This document shows positions 1 through 9,434 of a stretch of 64,000 nt of DNA, piece after piece (the stretch's first letter is position 1; every line of letters starts with the position of its first letter). A program made the translations under genes and the position numbers. Where the stretch lies: the NCBI RefSeq assembly GCF_002214185.1, contig NZ_CP022161.1:3161767-3225766 (forward strand). The letters run 5' to 3'. The notes below the pieces were generated by a model. The model was not told the origin of the DNA and ran no database searches. It was given only the letters and a program-made list of their open reading frames with translations. The DNA is from Streptomyces capitiformicae. GTDB taxonomy: Bacteria > Actinomycetota > Actinomycetes > Streptomycetales > Streptomycetaceae.

Positions 1-1355
1 GCAAAGACACCGTGAAGGCGATCGCGGCCGCGCGGCGCGCCTTCGACGAGGGCCCGTGGCCCACCACCCCCGCCGCCGACCGCGGTGACCTGCTCCTGCG
101 CGTCGCCGACCTCCTCGTACGCGACAAGGACGCGCTCGCCCGCGCCGAGTCCCTCGACACCGGCAAGCGGCTGGTGGAGAGCGAGTACGACATGGACGAC
201 ATCGCGAACTGTTTCCGCTACTTCGGGCGTGCGGCCGCGGCGGAAGCAGGCCGGGTCGTCGACACCGGCCAGGCGAATGTCGACAGCCGAGTCGTGTACG
301 AGCCGGTAGGGGTGTGCGCACTCATCACCCCGTGGAACTACCCGCTCCTCCAGACCGCCTGGAAGGTGGCTCCGGCGCTCGCGGCCGGCAACACCTTCGT
401 CCTGAAGCCGAGCGAGCTGACCCCGCATACGGCGATCCACCTGATGCGCCTCCTTCAGGAGGCCGGGTTACCGCCGGGCGTGGCCAACCTGGTGCTCGGC
501 GCCGGCCCCGAGGCAGGTGCCCCGCTCGCCGACCATCCGGATGTGGACCTGCTCTCCTTCACCGGCGGTCTGCAGACCGGCCGCAGGCTGATGGCCGCGG
601 CCGCCGGGACGGTGAAGAAAGTCGCGCTGGAACTCGGCGGCAAGAATCCGAACATCGTCTTCGCCGACGCCGATTTCGACACGGCCGTCGACATGGCGCT
701 GACCGCGGTGTTCCTGCACTCGGGCCAGGTGTGCTCGGCGGGCGCCCGCCTGCTCGTGGAGGACTCGCTGCACGACCGGTTCGTCGACGAGGTCGTACGC
801 CGGGCCAAGGAGATCCGGCTCGGCGGCCCGTTCGACGAGCGGGCCCGGACCGGGCCGCTGATCTCGGCGGCGCACCGTTCGAAGGTCGAGGAGTACGTCG
901 CCAAGGGGCTCGCGGAGGGCGCGGTACTGCGCTGTGGGGGCGAGCGGCCGCGCGGCGACGCGTACGACAAGGGCTTCTACTATCTGCCGACCGTCCTGGA
1001 CGAGTGCACGAGCACGATGTCCGTGGTACAGGACGAGTCGTTCGGGCCGGTGCTGACCGTGGAGCGGTTCAGCACCGAGGACGAGGTCGTCCGGCTGGCC
1101 AATGACACCGTCTACGGTCTCGCCGGCGCCGTATGGACGACGGACGAGGCCAAGGCCCAGCGGGTCGCGGCACGGCTGCGGATCGGCACGGTGTGGATCA
1201 ACGACTACCACCCGTATGTGCCGCAGGCCGAGTGGGGCGGTTTCAAGCAGTCCGGCTTCGGCCGCGAGCTCGGGCCCTCGGGGCTCGCCGAATACCGCGA
1301 GGCGAAGCACATCTGGCGCAACACGGACCCCTCACCGCAGGGCTGGTTCGCCTGA
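1..1355 (+). CDS. Betaine-aldehyde dehydrogenase-like NAD(P)-dependent aldehyde dehydrogenase (5' end outside window)
   Basis: This enzyme oxidises an aldehyde to the acid with NAD(P)+; the context points to betaine aldehyde giving glycine betaine. The frame is open to the left edge (codons for K-D-T precede the GTG at 12), and 447 visible residues against about 490 for the family suggest roughly 40 N-terminal residues are missing. Family signatures are intact: ITPWNYPL, the FTGG cofactor loop, ALELGGKNP with the general-base Glu, and GQVCSAG with the nucleophilic Cys. The C-terminal EWGGFKQSGFGRELG block is typical of betaine aldehyde dehydrogenases. It is followed by a permease and a choline-oxidase-like gene on the same strand, so they likely form one operon. 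Substrate is inferred from context; the family call is firm. Confidence 0.92.
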   Translation, partial: KDTVKAIAAARRAFDEGPWPTTPAADRGDLLLRVADLLVRDKDALARAESLDTGKRLVESEYDMDDIANCFRYFGRAAAAEAGRVVDTGQANVDSRVVYEPVGVCALITPWNYPLLQTAWKVAPALAAGNTFVLKPSELTPHTAIHLMRLLQEAGLPPGVANLVLGAGPEAGAPLADHPDVDLLSFTGGLQTGRRLMAAAAGTVKKVALELGGKNPNIVFADADFDTAVDMALTAVFLHSGQVCSAGARLLVEDSLHDRFVDEVVRRAKEIRLGGPFDERARTGPLISAAHRSKVEEYVAKGLAEGAVLRCGGERPRGDAYDKGFYYLPTVLDECTSTMSVVQDESFGPVLTVERFSTEDEVVRLANDTVYGLAGAVWTTDEAKAQRVAARLRIGTVWINDYHPYVPQAEWGGFKQSGFGRELGPSGLAEYREAKHIWRNTDPSPQGWFA

Positions 1356-1358
1356 CTA

Positions 1359-1396
1359 CCGAGAGCCGCTCCCTTAACTCCCGAGAGCCACTCCCT
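1359..1396 (+). repeat. Short direct repeat between aldehyde dehydrogenase and permease
   Basis: Two 16-bp copies (CCGAGAGCCGCTCCCT at 1359-1374 and the same with one change at 1381-1396) are separated by 6 bp in the 73-bp gap between two operon genes. No function is evident; it may be a replication-slippage duplication. Confidence 0.6.
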
Positions 1397-1428
1397 CCCC
1401 TCCCCACAAGGCCACCAGGAGTCCGCTC

Positions 1429-3021
1429 ATGACGAAAACCGAGCAACCGACCGGACCGAAGAACTCCACCGACGACGCCGAGCTCGCCGAGTTCGGCTAC
1501 AAGCCCGAGCTGAAGCGCACCCTCGGCAACTTCCACACGTTCGCCGCCGGCATCAGCTACATCTCGATCCTGACCGGCACCTTCCAGCTCTTCTACTTCG
1601 GTTACGGCAGCGGCGGCCCCGCCTACTGGTGGTCGTGGCCGATGGTGTTCGTGGGCCAGTTCATGGTCGCGCTGTGTTTCGCGGAGCTGGCGGCGCGCTA
1701 TCCCGTCGCGGGCTCCGTCTACAACTGGTCGAAGAAGATAGGCAATCCGCACCTGGGCTGGCTCGCCGGCTGGATGATGCTGATCGCCTCCATCGTCTCC
1801 ATCGCGGCGGTCGCGCTCGCCTACCAGTTGACGCTTCCGCAGATCTCCGACGTGTTCCAGCTCGTCGGGGACGGCACGGGCACGTACGACGTCGCGACGA
1901 ACGCGGTGATCCTGGCCGCGGTGCTCATCCTCTTCACCACGCTGGTGAACGCCTTCGGCGTGAAGTTGATGGCGACGATCAACACCGCGGGCGTCTTCAT
2001 CGAGCTCGTCGCCACCGTGGTCCTCATCGTGTTGTTCGCCGTCCACATCACACGTGGCCCCCAGGTCGTCCTGGAGACCAACGGCACCGGCGCGGGGCAG
2101 CCCTTCGGCTACCTGGGCGCGTTCCTGGTGGCGTCGCTGGCGTCGGCGTACGTCATGTACGGCTTCGACACGGCCGCCTCGCTCGGTGAGGAGTCGCTGG
2201 ACCCGTCCCGCAACGCGCCGCGCGCCATCATCCGCGCGGTCGTGGCCTCCTTCGTCCTCGGTGGTCTGATCCTGCTGCTGGCTCTGATGAGTGTGTCCAG
2301 CCTGAAGGGCGAGCAGTTGTCCACGGACGGTCTGCAGTACATCGTCCTCGACGTGCTCGGCCCGACGGCCGGCAAGGCGATGCTGTGGTGCGTGCTGATC
2401 GCCGTCACGGTGTGCGCGCTGGCCGTGCACACGGCGGCGATCCGCCTCGCCTTCGCGATGGCCCGCGACAACAACCTGCCCGCGTCCTCGCTGCTGGCCA
2501 AGGTCAGTCCGCGCTTCCAGACTCCGGTGCTGCCGGCTGTGATCATCGGTGTGCTGGCCCTGGCGATTCTGGTCGTGAACATCCGTCAGCCGCAGATCTT
2601 CACCGTGGTGACCAGCATCGGCATCATCATGATCTATCTGGCCTACCTGGGCGTCACCGTGCCGATGCTGATCGCACGGGTGCGCGGGAAGTGGCAGCCG
2701 GCCAAGGACGGCAAGTTCTCGCTGGGCCGGTGGGGGCTGCTCGTCAACATCGGGGCCGTCGTGTGGGGCGGGGCCATGACGCTCAACCTGATCTGGCCGC
2801 GGGCGTCGGTCTACAACGCGACAGCCCCGTTCCACTGGTACCTGCGCTGGGGCGCGGTCCTCTTCGTCGCGATCATCGCGGGCGGCGGCTTCGCCTACTA
2901 CTGGTTCGTCCAGCGCCACAAGACAGGTGTGCTCGCCGAGCACCGGCTGGCGACCACCGAGACCGACGCCGCGCCGCCCGTACCGCCCGCCCCGCCCGTC
3001 GCCTCCTCGGCGGCCGACTGA
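1429..3021 (+). CDS. APC-family amino acid/amine permease
   Basis: A 530-residue polytopic membrane protein of the amino acid-polyamine-organocation superfamily with about twelve hydrophobic segments. The N-terminal stretch ELKRTLGNFHTFAAGISYIS and the following first helix match the eukaryotic-like/BAT1-type amino acid permease subgroup. The ATG follows AGGAG at 1417-1421 with 7-nt spacing. The C-terminal tail after about residue 505 is soluble and rich in Pro and Ala. Because it lies between betaine-aldehyde dehydrogenase and a choline-oxidase-like gene, a quaternary amine such as choline, or a precursor amino compound, is the likely substrate. That is inference: the sequence gives the fold but not the ligand. 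Choline carriers in bacteria are more often BCCT or ABC type, which makes this arrangement notable. Confidence 0.88.
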   Translation: MTKTEQPTGPKNSTDDAELAEFGYKPELKRTLGNFHTFAAGISYISILTGTFQLFYFGYGSGGPAYWWSWPMVFVGQFMVALCFAELAARYPVAGSVYNWSKKIGNPHLGWLAGWMMLIASIVSIAAVALAYQLTLPQISDVFQLVGDGTGTYDVATNAVILAAVLILFTTLVNAFGVKLMATINTAGVFIELVATVVLIVLFAVHITRGPQVVLETNGTGAGQPFGYLGAFLVASLASAYVMYGFDTAASLGEESLDPSRNAPRAIIRAVVASFVLGGLILLLALMSVSSLKGEQLSTDGLQYIVLDVLGPTAGKAMLWCVLIAVTVCALAVHTAAIRLAFAMARDNNLPASSLLAKVSPRFQTPVLPAVIIGVLALAILVVNIRQPQIFTVVTSIGIIMIYLAYLGVTVPMLIARVRGKWQPAKDGKFSLGRWGLLVNIGAVVWGGAMTLNLIWPRASVYNATAPFHWYLRWGAVLFVAIIAGGGFAYYWFVQRHKTGVLAEHRLATTETDAAPPVPPAPPVASSAAD

Positions 3022-3076
3022 GCGCCGGCTCGCCGGGATCCGACGCAGCACTGCAACGCAAGGAGGTCAACTCCCC

Positions 3077-4627
3077 GTGAGCTCAGGAGAATTCGATTAC
3101 GTCGTGGTCGGCGGCGGCACCGCGGGAAACGTGGTCGCGGCCCGGCTCTCCGAGGATCCGTCGGTCACGGTGTGCGTACTGGAGGCGGGACCCAGTGACG
3201 TCGGCGACGACGACGTCCTGAAGCTGGAACGCTGGATGGGCCTGCTGGAGTCCGGCTACGACTGGGACTACCCGGTCGAGGCGCAGGCCAGCGGCAACAG
3301 CTTCATGCGGCACGCGAGGGCGAAGGTCCTCGGCGGCTGTTCCTCCCACAACTCCTGTATCGCCTTCTGGGCTCCGGCGGAGGACCTCGACGACTGGGCA
3401 GCGGCGGGCTGTACGGGCTGGTCGGCGGCCGACCTCTTCCCGCTCTACCAACGCCTGGAGAACAACGACGCGCCCGGCGACCACCACGGCCGCACCGGCC
3501 CGGTGAAGCTGCGCACACTCAAGGGCGAGGACCCGTGCGGGAACGCGCTGCTCGAGGCGTGCGCGCAGGCGGGGATACCTACGACGCCGTTCAACACCGG
3601 AAAGACCGTGATCCGGGGCGCCAACTGGTTCCAGATCAACTCCGACGAGAACAACATCCGGCAGTCCTCGTCGGTGGCGTATCTGCACCCGATCATGGGC
3701 AAACGACCGAACCTGGAGGTGCGGACCGGGGTACGGGCGAAAAAGCTGGTGCTGGACGGGCGGCGCTGCGTCGGCGCCGAGTATCTGGACCCGGACCTGA
3801 TCCACACCCGGACGGTACGCGCCCGGCGGGAGGTCATCGTCTCCTGCGGCGCCATCGACACGCCGAAGCTCCTGATGCTGTCGGGCATCGGGCCCGCCGA
3901 GCAGCTGCGGGAGGTGGGCGTGGACGTGGTCGTGGACTCGGCGGGCGTCGGCGAGAACCTCCAGGACCACCCCGAGGGCGTCATCATGTGGGAGGCCAAG
4001 CAGCCGATGACCACCACGTCCAGCCAGTGGTGGGAGGCGGGCATCTTCTACGACACCGAACCGGGCCTGGACCGGCCGGATCTGATGTTCCACTACGGGT
4101 CCGTGCCGTTCGACATGAACACCGCCAGGCATGGTTACCCCACGTCCGAGAACGCGTTCTGTCTGACGCCGAACGTGACGCGGGCCAAGTCCCGGGGGAC
4201 CGTGCGGTTGCGTACCAGGGACTATCGGGACAAGCCGAAGGTGGACCCTCAGTACTTCAGCCACGAGCACGATGTGCGGGTGATGACGTACGGGCTCCGG
4301 CTCGCCCGGCAGATCGCCGCGCAGCCGGCCCTCGCCAAGTGGGCGGGGGCCGAGCTGGCGCCCGGGCCGGGCGTCCGGTCGGACGAGGAGTTGCTCGACT
4401 ACATCCACAAGACGCACAACACCGTCTATCACCCGGCCTGCACGGTGAAGATGGGCGCCGACGACGACCCCGCAGCCCCGCTGGACGCGCGGCTGCGGGT
4501 GAAGGGGGTCGAGGGGCTGCGAGTGGCTGACGGGTCGGTGATGCCGGATCTCGTCACCGTCAACCCTTGCATCACGACGATGATGATCGGCGAGAAGTGC
4601 GCGGATCTCTTGAGGGCCGGCGCCTAA
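3077..4627 (+). CDS. Choline-oxidase-like GMC flavoenzyme
   Basis: A 516-residue glucose-methanol-choline oxidoreductase predicted to oxidise choline to betaine aldehyde, possibly on to betaine. The GTG start is chosen because AGGAGG lies 10 nt upstream and the protein then begins just before the FAD motif VVVGGGTAG (residues 10-18). It resembles Arthrobacter choline oxidase along its length, as I recall that sequence. The key residues are present: His91 and Ser93 in GGCSSHNSC (covalent flavin His and active-site Ser), Glu306 in WEAKQPM, His339 in FHYGSVPFD, His452 in TVYHP, and Asn496 in VNPCIT. The presence of the flavinylation His argues for an oxidase rather than a BetA-type dehydrogenase. 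It is the third gene of the operon, 55 bp after the permease. Oxidase versus dehydrogenase activity is inferred. Confidence 0.88.
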   Translation: MSSGEFDYVVVGGGTAGNVVAARLSEDPSVTVCVLEAGPSDVGDDDVLKLERWMGLLESGYDWDYPVEAQASGNSFMRHARAKVLGGCSSHNSCIAFWAPAEDLDDWAAAGCTGWSAADLFPLYQRLENNDAPGDHHGRTGPVKLRTLKGEDPCGNALLEACAQAGIPTTPFNTGKTVIRGANWFQINSDENNIRQSSSVAYLHPIMGKRPNLEVRTGVRAKKLVLDGRRCVGAEYLDPDLIHTRTVRARREVIVSCGAIDTPKLLMLSGIGPAEQLREVGVDVVVDSAGVGENLQDHPEGVIMWEAKQPMTTTSSQWWEAGIFYDTEPGLDRPDLMFHYGSVPFDMNTARHGYPTSENAFCLTPNVTRAKSRGTVRLRTRDYRDKPKVDPQYFSHEHDVRVMTYGLRLARQIAAQPALAKWAGAELAPGPGVRSDEELLDYIHKTHNTVYHPACTVKMGADDDPAAPLDARLRVKGVEGLRVADGSVMPDLVTVNPCITTMMIGEKCADLLRAGA

Positions 4628-4639
4628 GGGGGTGCCTGG

Positions 4640-4723
4640 TCGGGTTGTGGGGCGGCTGCGGGCTGGTTGTGGCTGGTCGCGCCCCGCGGCGAAGCCGCAA
4701 ATGTCACAGCCCCGCGCCCCTTA
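4640..4723 (+). repeat. Dispersed palindromic intergenic repeat, copy A
   Basis: The gap between the convergent choline-oxidase-like and SMC-like genes holds a copy of a repeat found at least five times in this window. It has a G-rich GGCTGCGGGCTGGTTGTGG part, a GCGGCgaaGCCGC hairpin and a CCCCGCGCCCC tail. The central hairpin could end transcription from both sides. Related copies lie near 10378, 24990, 30240 and 44244. Confidence 0.75.
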
Positions 4724-4744
4724 GAGCAAGGGCCGCAGCCCCGT

Positions 4745-7700
4745 TTACGAGGCACTGGATGTTGTCGGCCTCTTGAACATCCTTGTCGCCGTGATCTCGC
4801 TGTGTACCGCCTCCCCCGCCTGGGGCGGCTGGGGCAGGCCCGGGCGGAGGTGTTCCTCCACGCTGATGTACTTCAGGCCTGCGCGGAGGTCGGCGTCGTT
4901 GCGTAGGCGGATGACCAACGGGAACTCCGCCAGGGCCGTCGTATCGAAGAGGCCTGTGGTGTAGAGGAGTTGGACACCGAGGGCGTCCGACACCGCGCGC
5001 TGCAGCTCCAGCAGGTACGTCGCGTTGGCGCGGCCGATCGGGTTGTCCAAAAACAGCGTTCCCGCGTGGCGGTGCTTGTCCCGGCCTCGGTCGTTGCTGC
5101 GCAGCGCGGCCATCGTGCAGTACAACGCGATCGCGGCGGTGAGCAGCTGCCCACCCGAGAACACATCGCCCATCTGCCCCACGGGCACGCGCTCGGCGCG
5201 CAGCACGGCGTCCGGTTTGAGGATCTCTACGGCGACGCCCTTGGGCTGGAGGGCAGCGCTGACGCCTCGCAGCAGCAGGGACATGCCGTCGCGGCGCATG
5301 TCGGAGTTCTTCTTCACGGCCGCGCGGGTCGCCTCGTCGACGACCTCTCCGAGCCGCTCGGTGAGCGTGGCCTGGTCGGGCTCCTCGAAGCGGATGCGCA
5401 GGAACTCCTGGCCGGACCACTCGCCGAGTCCTTCGGGGAGGCGGGAGAGCCGCTGGGCGGACCGCAGGGTCGCGAGGGCCGACTCCACGAGCCCTCGCAG
5501 CCGGTCCACGATCGAGTCCCGGTTGCGCTCCAGCTGCGCCAACTCGTCCGTGAGGACCCGGAGTCGGGGTGCGAAGGCATCCGCCCACTTCTGCGCGTGC
5601 TCGGGCAACGCGGACGCGGGCAGCTCGCGGATCTGTTGGCGGGCGGGCGTGCGGACCTGCTCATAGCGCGTGGAGTTGGCGTGTCGTACGAGGATGTCAC
5701 TGGCCTCGCGTACGGCACCCTCGGCAGCGGAGAGGTCGGCGGCGCAGCCGCGCAGGGAGCGGCGGGCCTCGGCGGCGGCTTTGCGGGCCTCTTCGAGACC
5801 GCCGGGGTAGGGCTCGGGCTCCTCCTGGTCGTCGTCCATGGTGTGGTCGCGCAGGAGGTCCCGGAGCAGGGCGGCGGTCTCGTCGAAGCCGCCGGCCGCG
5901 TCCTCGGCGGCGCGGTGGGACTCCAGCAGCTCGGCGTGGGCCTCGCGGGCCTGGGCCAACGCCTCGGTGCGCGAGGCGAGTTCAGCGGTGGCGGTGCGCA
6001 GCAGGGCCTGCGCGTGGTCGGCATCGCGCGGGAGCAGTTCGTCAGGCAGCTCGGTGTGCGCCTCGCCGTCCTCGGGGGCGTGCCGCTCGGCCTCGCCGCG
6101 CAACCGTCCGAGCTGCTCGCTCGCGGTGGACATCCGGGTTTCGAGGACCTGGACGAGTTCCTCGGCACGGGCCGCGGCCGCCTGCCGGGACGGCCCGTCG
6201 GAGCCGTCGGGCGACTGCAACAACTGTTCGGCGCGGTTGCGGACCTTGTTGGTCAGCCGGTCGAGTTCGGCGATCGCGGCGCTCTCGTCGCTCTCGGCCC
6301 GAGCCTGCTCGGCGCGCAGATCGGCGCCGACGCCAACCTTCTCGTACACCTGGGAGGCGGCGCGGTAGGCCTCGCGGAGGGCGGCGAGGGGCTGCTTGGG
6401 CGTGTCGGAGTCGGTCTCCGGTACGTCGTCGGGGGCGCCCGCGATCTCCGCGCGCTCGGCGCGCAGCGCACGCGCCGTGCGGCGGGCGTCGTCGGCGGCG
6501 CGCTGGGTGGCGCGGCGATCCTCGTCGGCGGCGCGGGCGCGCTCCAGGCAGGCCTGCGCGCGGGCCTCGGACTCGGTGGCCTCATCGGCGAGTTCGCGGA
6601 GCTTGGCCTGCCAGCCGGCGCGTTCACGCAGCCGGAAGGCGAGTCCGGCGAGGGCGTCGGCGGCGCGCCGGGCCTTCTGGGCGGCCTCCTGCCGTTCGTC
6701 GCGGACCTGGGACGCCTCGGCCGCCACTTCCTCGGCCTCGGCGCGTACGGTCCGCGCCTCCGCCAGTTCGGCCTCGGACTCCTCGGCGAACGCACGGGTC
6801 TCCCGCGCGGCCGTGGCCAACTCGGTGAGGCGCCCGGCCGGGCATCCCGTGCGCCAGGAGGCGAGCCGGGCGGCGAGCTCCCGGTCTTTGCCGAGCCGTG
6901 CCGCGAGCTGCCGGATCTCCTCGTCCCGTTCGGTCGCCCGCGCACGCAGCGCCTGCCGCTCCTCGTCGGCGGCGTGCTCGTCGTGCATGGCCGGGTTCGG
7001 CGGTACGAGGAAGACGTCACCGTCTCCGGAGTCCACGGGCGGCGTCGGCGCCAGCAGGGCCGCGGCCGTACCGACGGCCACGGCGGAGCGCGGGAGCAGT
7101 GCGGCGTCGCTCAGCGCCTCGCGGGCCCTGGCGTGCGAGTCCGGGTCGGTGATGATGACGCCGTCGACCAGCTCCGGCCGGGCGGCGAGCACGCGCGCGT
7201 GGTCGGTGGGGTCCACGGCCTGGGCGAGGTAGCGCCAGCCGGGGAGGGCCGGGATGCCGTGCTCGCCGAGGAACTCGACGGTCGCCAGGACGTCAGGGCC
7301 CGGCGGCAGCAGTCCGCCGTCACCGAGGGCGCCGAGGATGCGGGAGTCGTCGGCCGCGGCGGTGCGCAGCTCGAAGAGAAGGCGCTCGGCGGACGACACG
7401 TTCTCGTCGAGCAGTTCGCGCAGCTCATCGGCGAAGCGGTCCAACTCCTCGGCTGTGAGGGGGCCTTCGCCGCTGTCCTGGGTGTCGCCGTCCGCGGTGG
7501 TGCCGTCACGCCGCGGTTGCGGGATCGCCCTGCGCGCGCCCTTGCCGCCGAGGCCCAGCAGCTCGACCAGCCGCTCCTCCCCCGCCAGGGCCTCGGCGGT
7601 GCGGCGCTCCCCGTCGTACGCGCGCTCGGCGGCGATCGCCGCGTCCGCCGCGCGGGCGGCCGTCAGCTCGGCGCGGGACTCGGCGGAGGCCGCCTCCCGG

Positions 7701-9388
7701 GCGTGCTCGGAAGCGCGTCGTGAGGCATCGCGTGCGGTGTCCCAGGCGGCGACGGCCGTCTTCTCGGCGTCGCTGGCGGCGAGGGCGGCCCGGGCCGGGT
7801 CGGCATCCGGCGCGCTGTCGTCGAGCCAGCCCGCGCGGACCGCCTCGGCGGTCTCCTGTTCGACCTCGCCGAGCCGCTGTTTCAGGTGCCCGATCTCGCT
7901 GCGGGCGCGCTGTGCCTCGGTGGCGGCGGCCGTCGAGTCCCGGTACGCGGTCTCGCCGACTTCCTGCAGGGCGGCGGACCGCTCCTCCCCTTCGTTGGCG
8001 AGGTTCTCGGCGCTCTCGGCCGCGGCGTGCAGGGCGCGTACGAGGTCGACGGCGGCCTTGGCGCGGGCGGCGAGCGCCGGGGCGGCGTCCCTCTCGGCCT
8101 CCTGGATCGCGGCGGCGACACGCGCGACCCGGTCGGCGGCGGCCCGGTGTCTGAGCACGGCCTCCGCTGCCTGCCAGGCGGAGTGCAGTGTGCGGGCGTC
8201 GGCCAGCTCCCGTTTCTGCGCGGCGGCGGACTTCTCGGCGGCGGCCAGCGCCAACGAGGCGTGCCGATAGGCGAGTTCGGCCGCGATCAGTGCGCTGCGG
8301 TCGCGGGCGGCCTCGGTGTGCGTGACCGCGTACGCGGCGGCGGTGACCCGCTGGGCGAGGTCGGTGCCCCGCACCCGTTCCTGCGCGGCGCGCGCGGACA
8401 GCCGCCGGGCCAGGGTGCGGGTCCGCCGCTCGGCGCCCGCGTGGATGTCCCGCGCCCGCGACCGGGCTTCGGCAGCCTCGACGATCCGCCCGAGCAGATC
8501 CACCGACCCGGCCGTGAAGTCCCGCTCGGCGATCAGTTCCGCCCGCCGCCCCAGCTTGTTGCCGAAGCCGCCGACCAGGTCGGCGAGCCCGTCCGTGTCC
8601 CGCGTGTCGGTGACGGCCCGCAGCAGCAGGTCGGTGAAGTCGGAGTCCTTCTTCACCGCGAACAGACCGGCGGCCTCACCCTCGTCGGCGTTCATCTCCC
8701 GCTGGTACCGGAAGAGTTCGGGGTCGAGACCGAGCTCCGTCAGGTGTTCGTTCCAGCGGTCGTGGATCTCCTCCCAGTGCGCTTCGAGGTGCGGATACGC
8801 CTTCCCGGCCTCGGTGAGGGCGTCCCGGAAGCCCTTCATGGTCCGCCGCCGCCCCTGCGCGCCGGACGCGCCCTCCACGGGCGGCCGTACGGCGGTGGAC
8901 TCGGCGACGGGAAGGTTGTCCAGGCTCAGCCCCGGCCCGGGCCGGAAGGAGTACCAGGCCTCGGCGAACTTCCTCGGGTCGTTGGAGACCTGTCGTCCCC
9001 GCCACTCACTCACCTTGCCGACCACGACACACTCACCGGTCAGCGTGTGCTGCCACTCCAGCGCGACATGCCCGCAGTCGTCCGCGAGCAGGAACTTCCG
9101 CAGCACACCGGAGCTGGCACCGCCCAGCGTGTTCCGGTGGCCCGGCAGCATCACCGAGAAGATCAGCTTGAGCAGGACCGACTTGCCGCCGCCGTTCTCC
9201 AGGAAGAGCACACCGGCGGGTGCGGGCCGGCGCGGCGGCCCGGTGGGCTCCTCCTCGAAGAACTCCGCCTGCTGTGGCGCGGGGTCGGGCACGGGCTCGC
9301 CCACACCCCTCAGGTCCAGCACGGTGTCGGCGTAACGCGCACCGGCCGGCCCGATGGAGTAGAGGCGGACCCGGGACAGCTCGTACAT
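4745..9388 (-). CDS. Giant SMC/MukB-like coiled-coil ATPase
   Basis: A 1547-residue SMC-type ATPase, longer than E. coli MukB (about 1486). The N-terminal head has Walker A LENGGGKS (residues 63-70). Long Ala/Glu/Arg-rich coiled coils run from about 280 to 600 and 820 to 1300, interrupted by a globular, hinge-like segment at about 600-810. The C-terminal head has an ABC signature SGGQ near 1411 and Walker B TLFLDN near 1444-1449. The residue after the Walker B Asp is Asn rather than the usual catalytic Glu (LDNPIGRAN). It is the last gene of a kleisin-like, MukE-like, MukB-like operon, 46 bp after its neighbour. By analogy it would form a DNA-entrapping complex in condensin, MksB or Wadjet JetC style. 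The precise family is not identified; no JetD-like nuclease gene is adjacent. Confidence 0.85.
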   Translation of the reverse strand: MYELSRVRLYSIGPAGARYADTVLDLRGVGEPVPDPAPQQAEFFEEEPTGPPRRPAPAGVLFLENGGGKSVLLKLIFSVMLPGHRNTLGGASSGVLRKFLLADDCGHVALEWQHTLTGECVVVGKVSEWRGRQVSNDPRKFAEAWYSFRPGPGLSLDNLPVAESTAVRPPVEGASGAQGRRRTMKGFRDALTEAGKAYPHLEAHWEEIHDRWNEHLTELGLDPELFRYQREMNADEGEAAGLFAVKKDSDFTDLLLRAVTDTRDTDGLADLVGGFGNKLGRRAELIAERDFTAGSVDLLGRIVEAAEARSRARDIHAGAERRTRTLARRLSARAAQERVRGTDLAQRVTAAAYAVTHTEAARDRSALIAAELAYRHASLALAAAEKSAAAQKRELADARTLHSAWQAAEAVLRHRAAADRVARVAAAIQEAERDAAPALAARAKAAVDLVRALHAAAESAENLANEGEERSAALQEVGETAYRDSTAAATEAQRARSEIGHLKQRLGEVEQETAEAVRAGWLDDSAPDADPARAALAASDAEKTAVAAWDTARDASRRASEHAREAASAESRAELTAARAADAAIAAERAYDGERRTAEALAGEERLVELLGLGGKGARRAIPQPRRDGTTADGDTQDSGEGPLTAEELDRFADELRELLDENVSSAERLLFELRTAAADDSRILGALGDGGLLPPGPDVLATVEFLGEHGIPALPGWRYLAQAVDPTDHARVLAARPELVDGVIITDPDSHARAREALSDAALLPRSAVAVGTAAALLAPTPPVDSGDGDVFLVPPNPAMHDEHAADEERQALRARATERDEEIRQLAARLGKDRELAARLASWRTGCPAGRLTELATAARETRAFAEESEAELAEARTVRAEAEEVAAEASQVRDERQEAAQKARRAADALAGLAFRLRERAGWQAKLRELADEATESEARAQACLERARAADEDRRATQRAADDARRTARALRAERAEIAGAPDDVPETDSDTPKQPLAALREAYRAASQVYEKVGVGADLRAEQARAESDESAAIAELDRLTNKVRNRAEQLLQSPDGSDGPSRQAAAARAEELVQVLETRMSTASEQLGRLRGEAERHAPEDGEAHTELPDELLPRDADHAQALLRTATAELASRTEALAQAREAHAELLESHRAAEDAAGGFDETAALLRDLLRDHTMDDDQEEPEPYPGGLEEARKAAAEARRSLRGCAADLSAAEGAVREASDILVRHANSTRYEQVRTPARQQIRELPASALPEHAQKWADAFAPRLRVLTDELAQLERNRDSIVDRLRGLVESALATLRSAQRLSRLPEGLGEWSGQEFLRIRFEEPDQATLTERLGEVVDEATRAAVKKNSDMRRDGMSLLLRGVSAALQPKGVAVEILKPDAVLRAERVPVGQMGDVFSGGQLLTAAIALYCTMAALRSNDRGRDKHRHAGTLFLDNPIGRANATYLLELQRAVSDALGVQLLYTTGLFDTTALAEFPLVIRLRNDADLRAGLKYISVEEHLRPGLPQPPQAGEAVHSEITATRMFKRPTTSSAS

Positions 9389-9434
9389 GGCGGCGGACTT
9401 TCGCGGTCGTGACGGTGGTTCGTGAAGCCGGATG

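Noticed and set aside
3083..4432. A 449-codon open frame on the minus strand opposite the choline-oxidase-like gene
   Set aside because: The plus-strand protein has complete GMC motifs and active-site residues, whereas this frame shows none and no ribosome site.
4970..7723. A 917-codon open frame on the plus strand opposite the SMC-like gene
   Set aside because: Its translation is low-complexity Gly/Ala/Leu/Arg text with no domain, and it mirrors a well-motifed minus-strand gene. Long antisense frames are common in DNA of this GC content.
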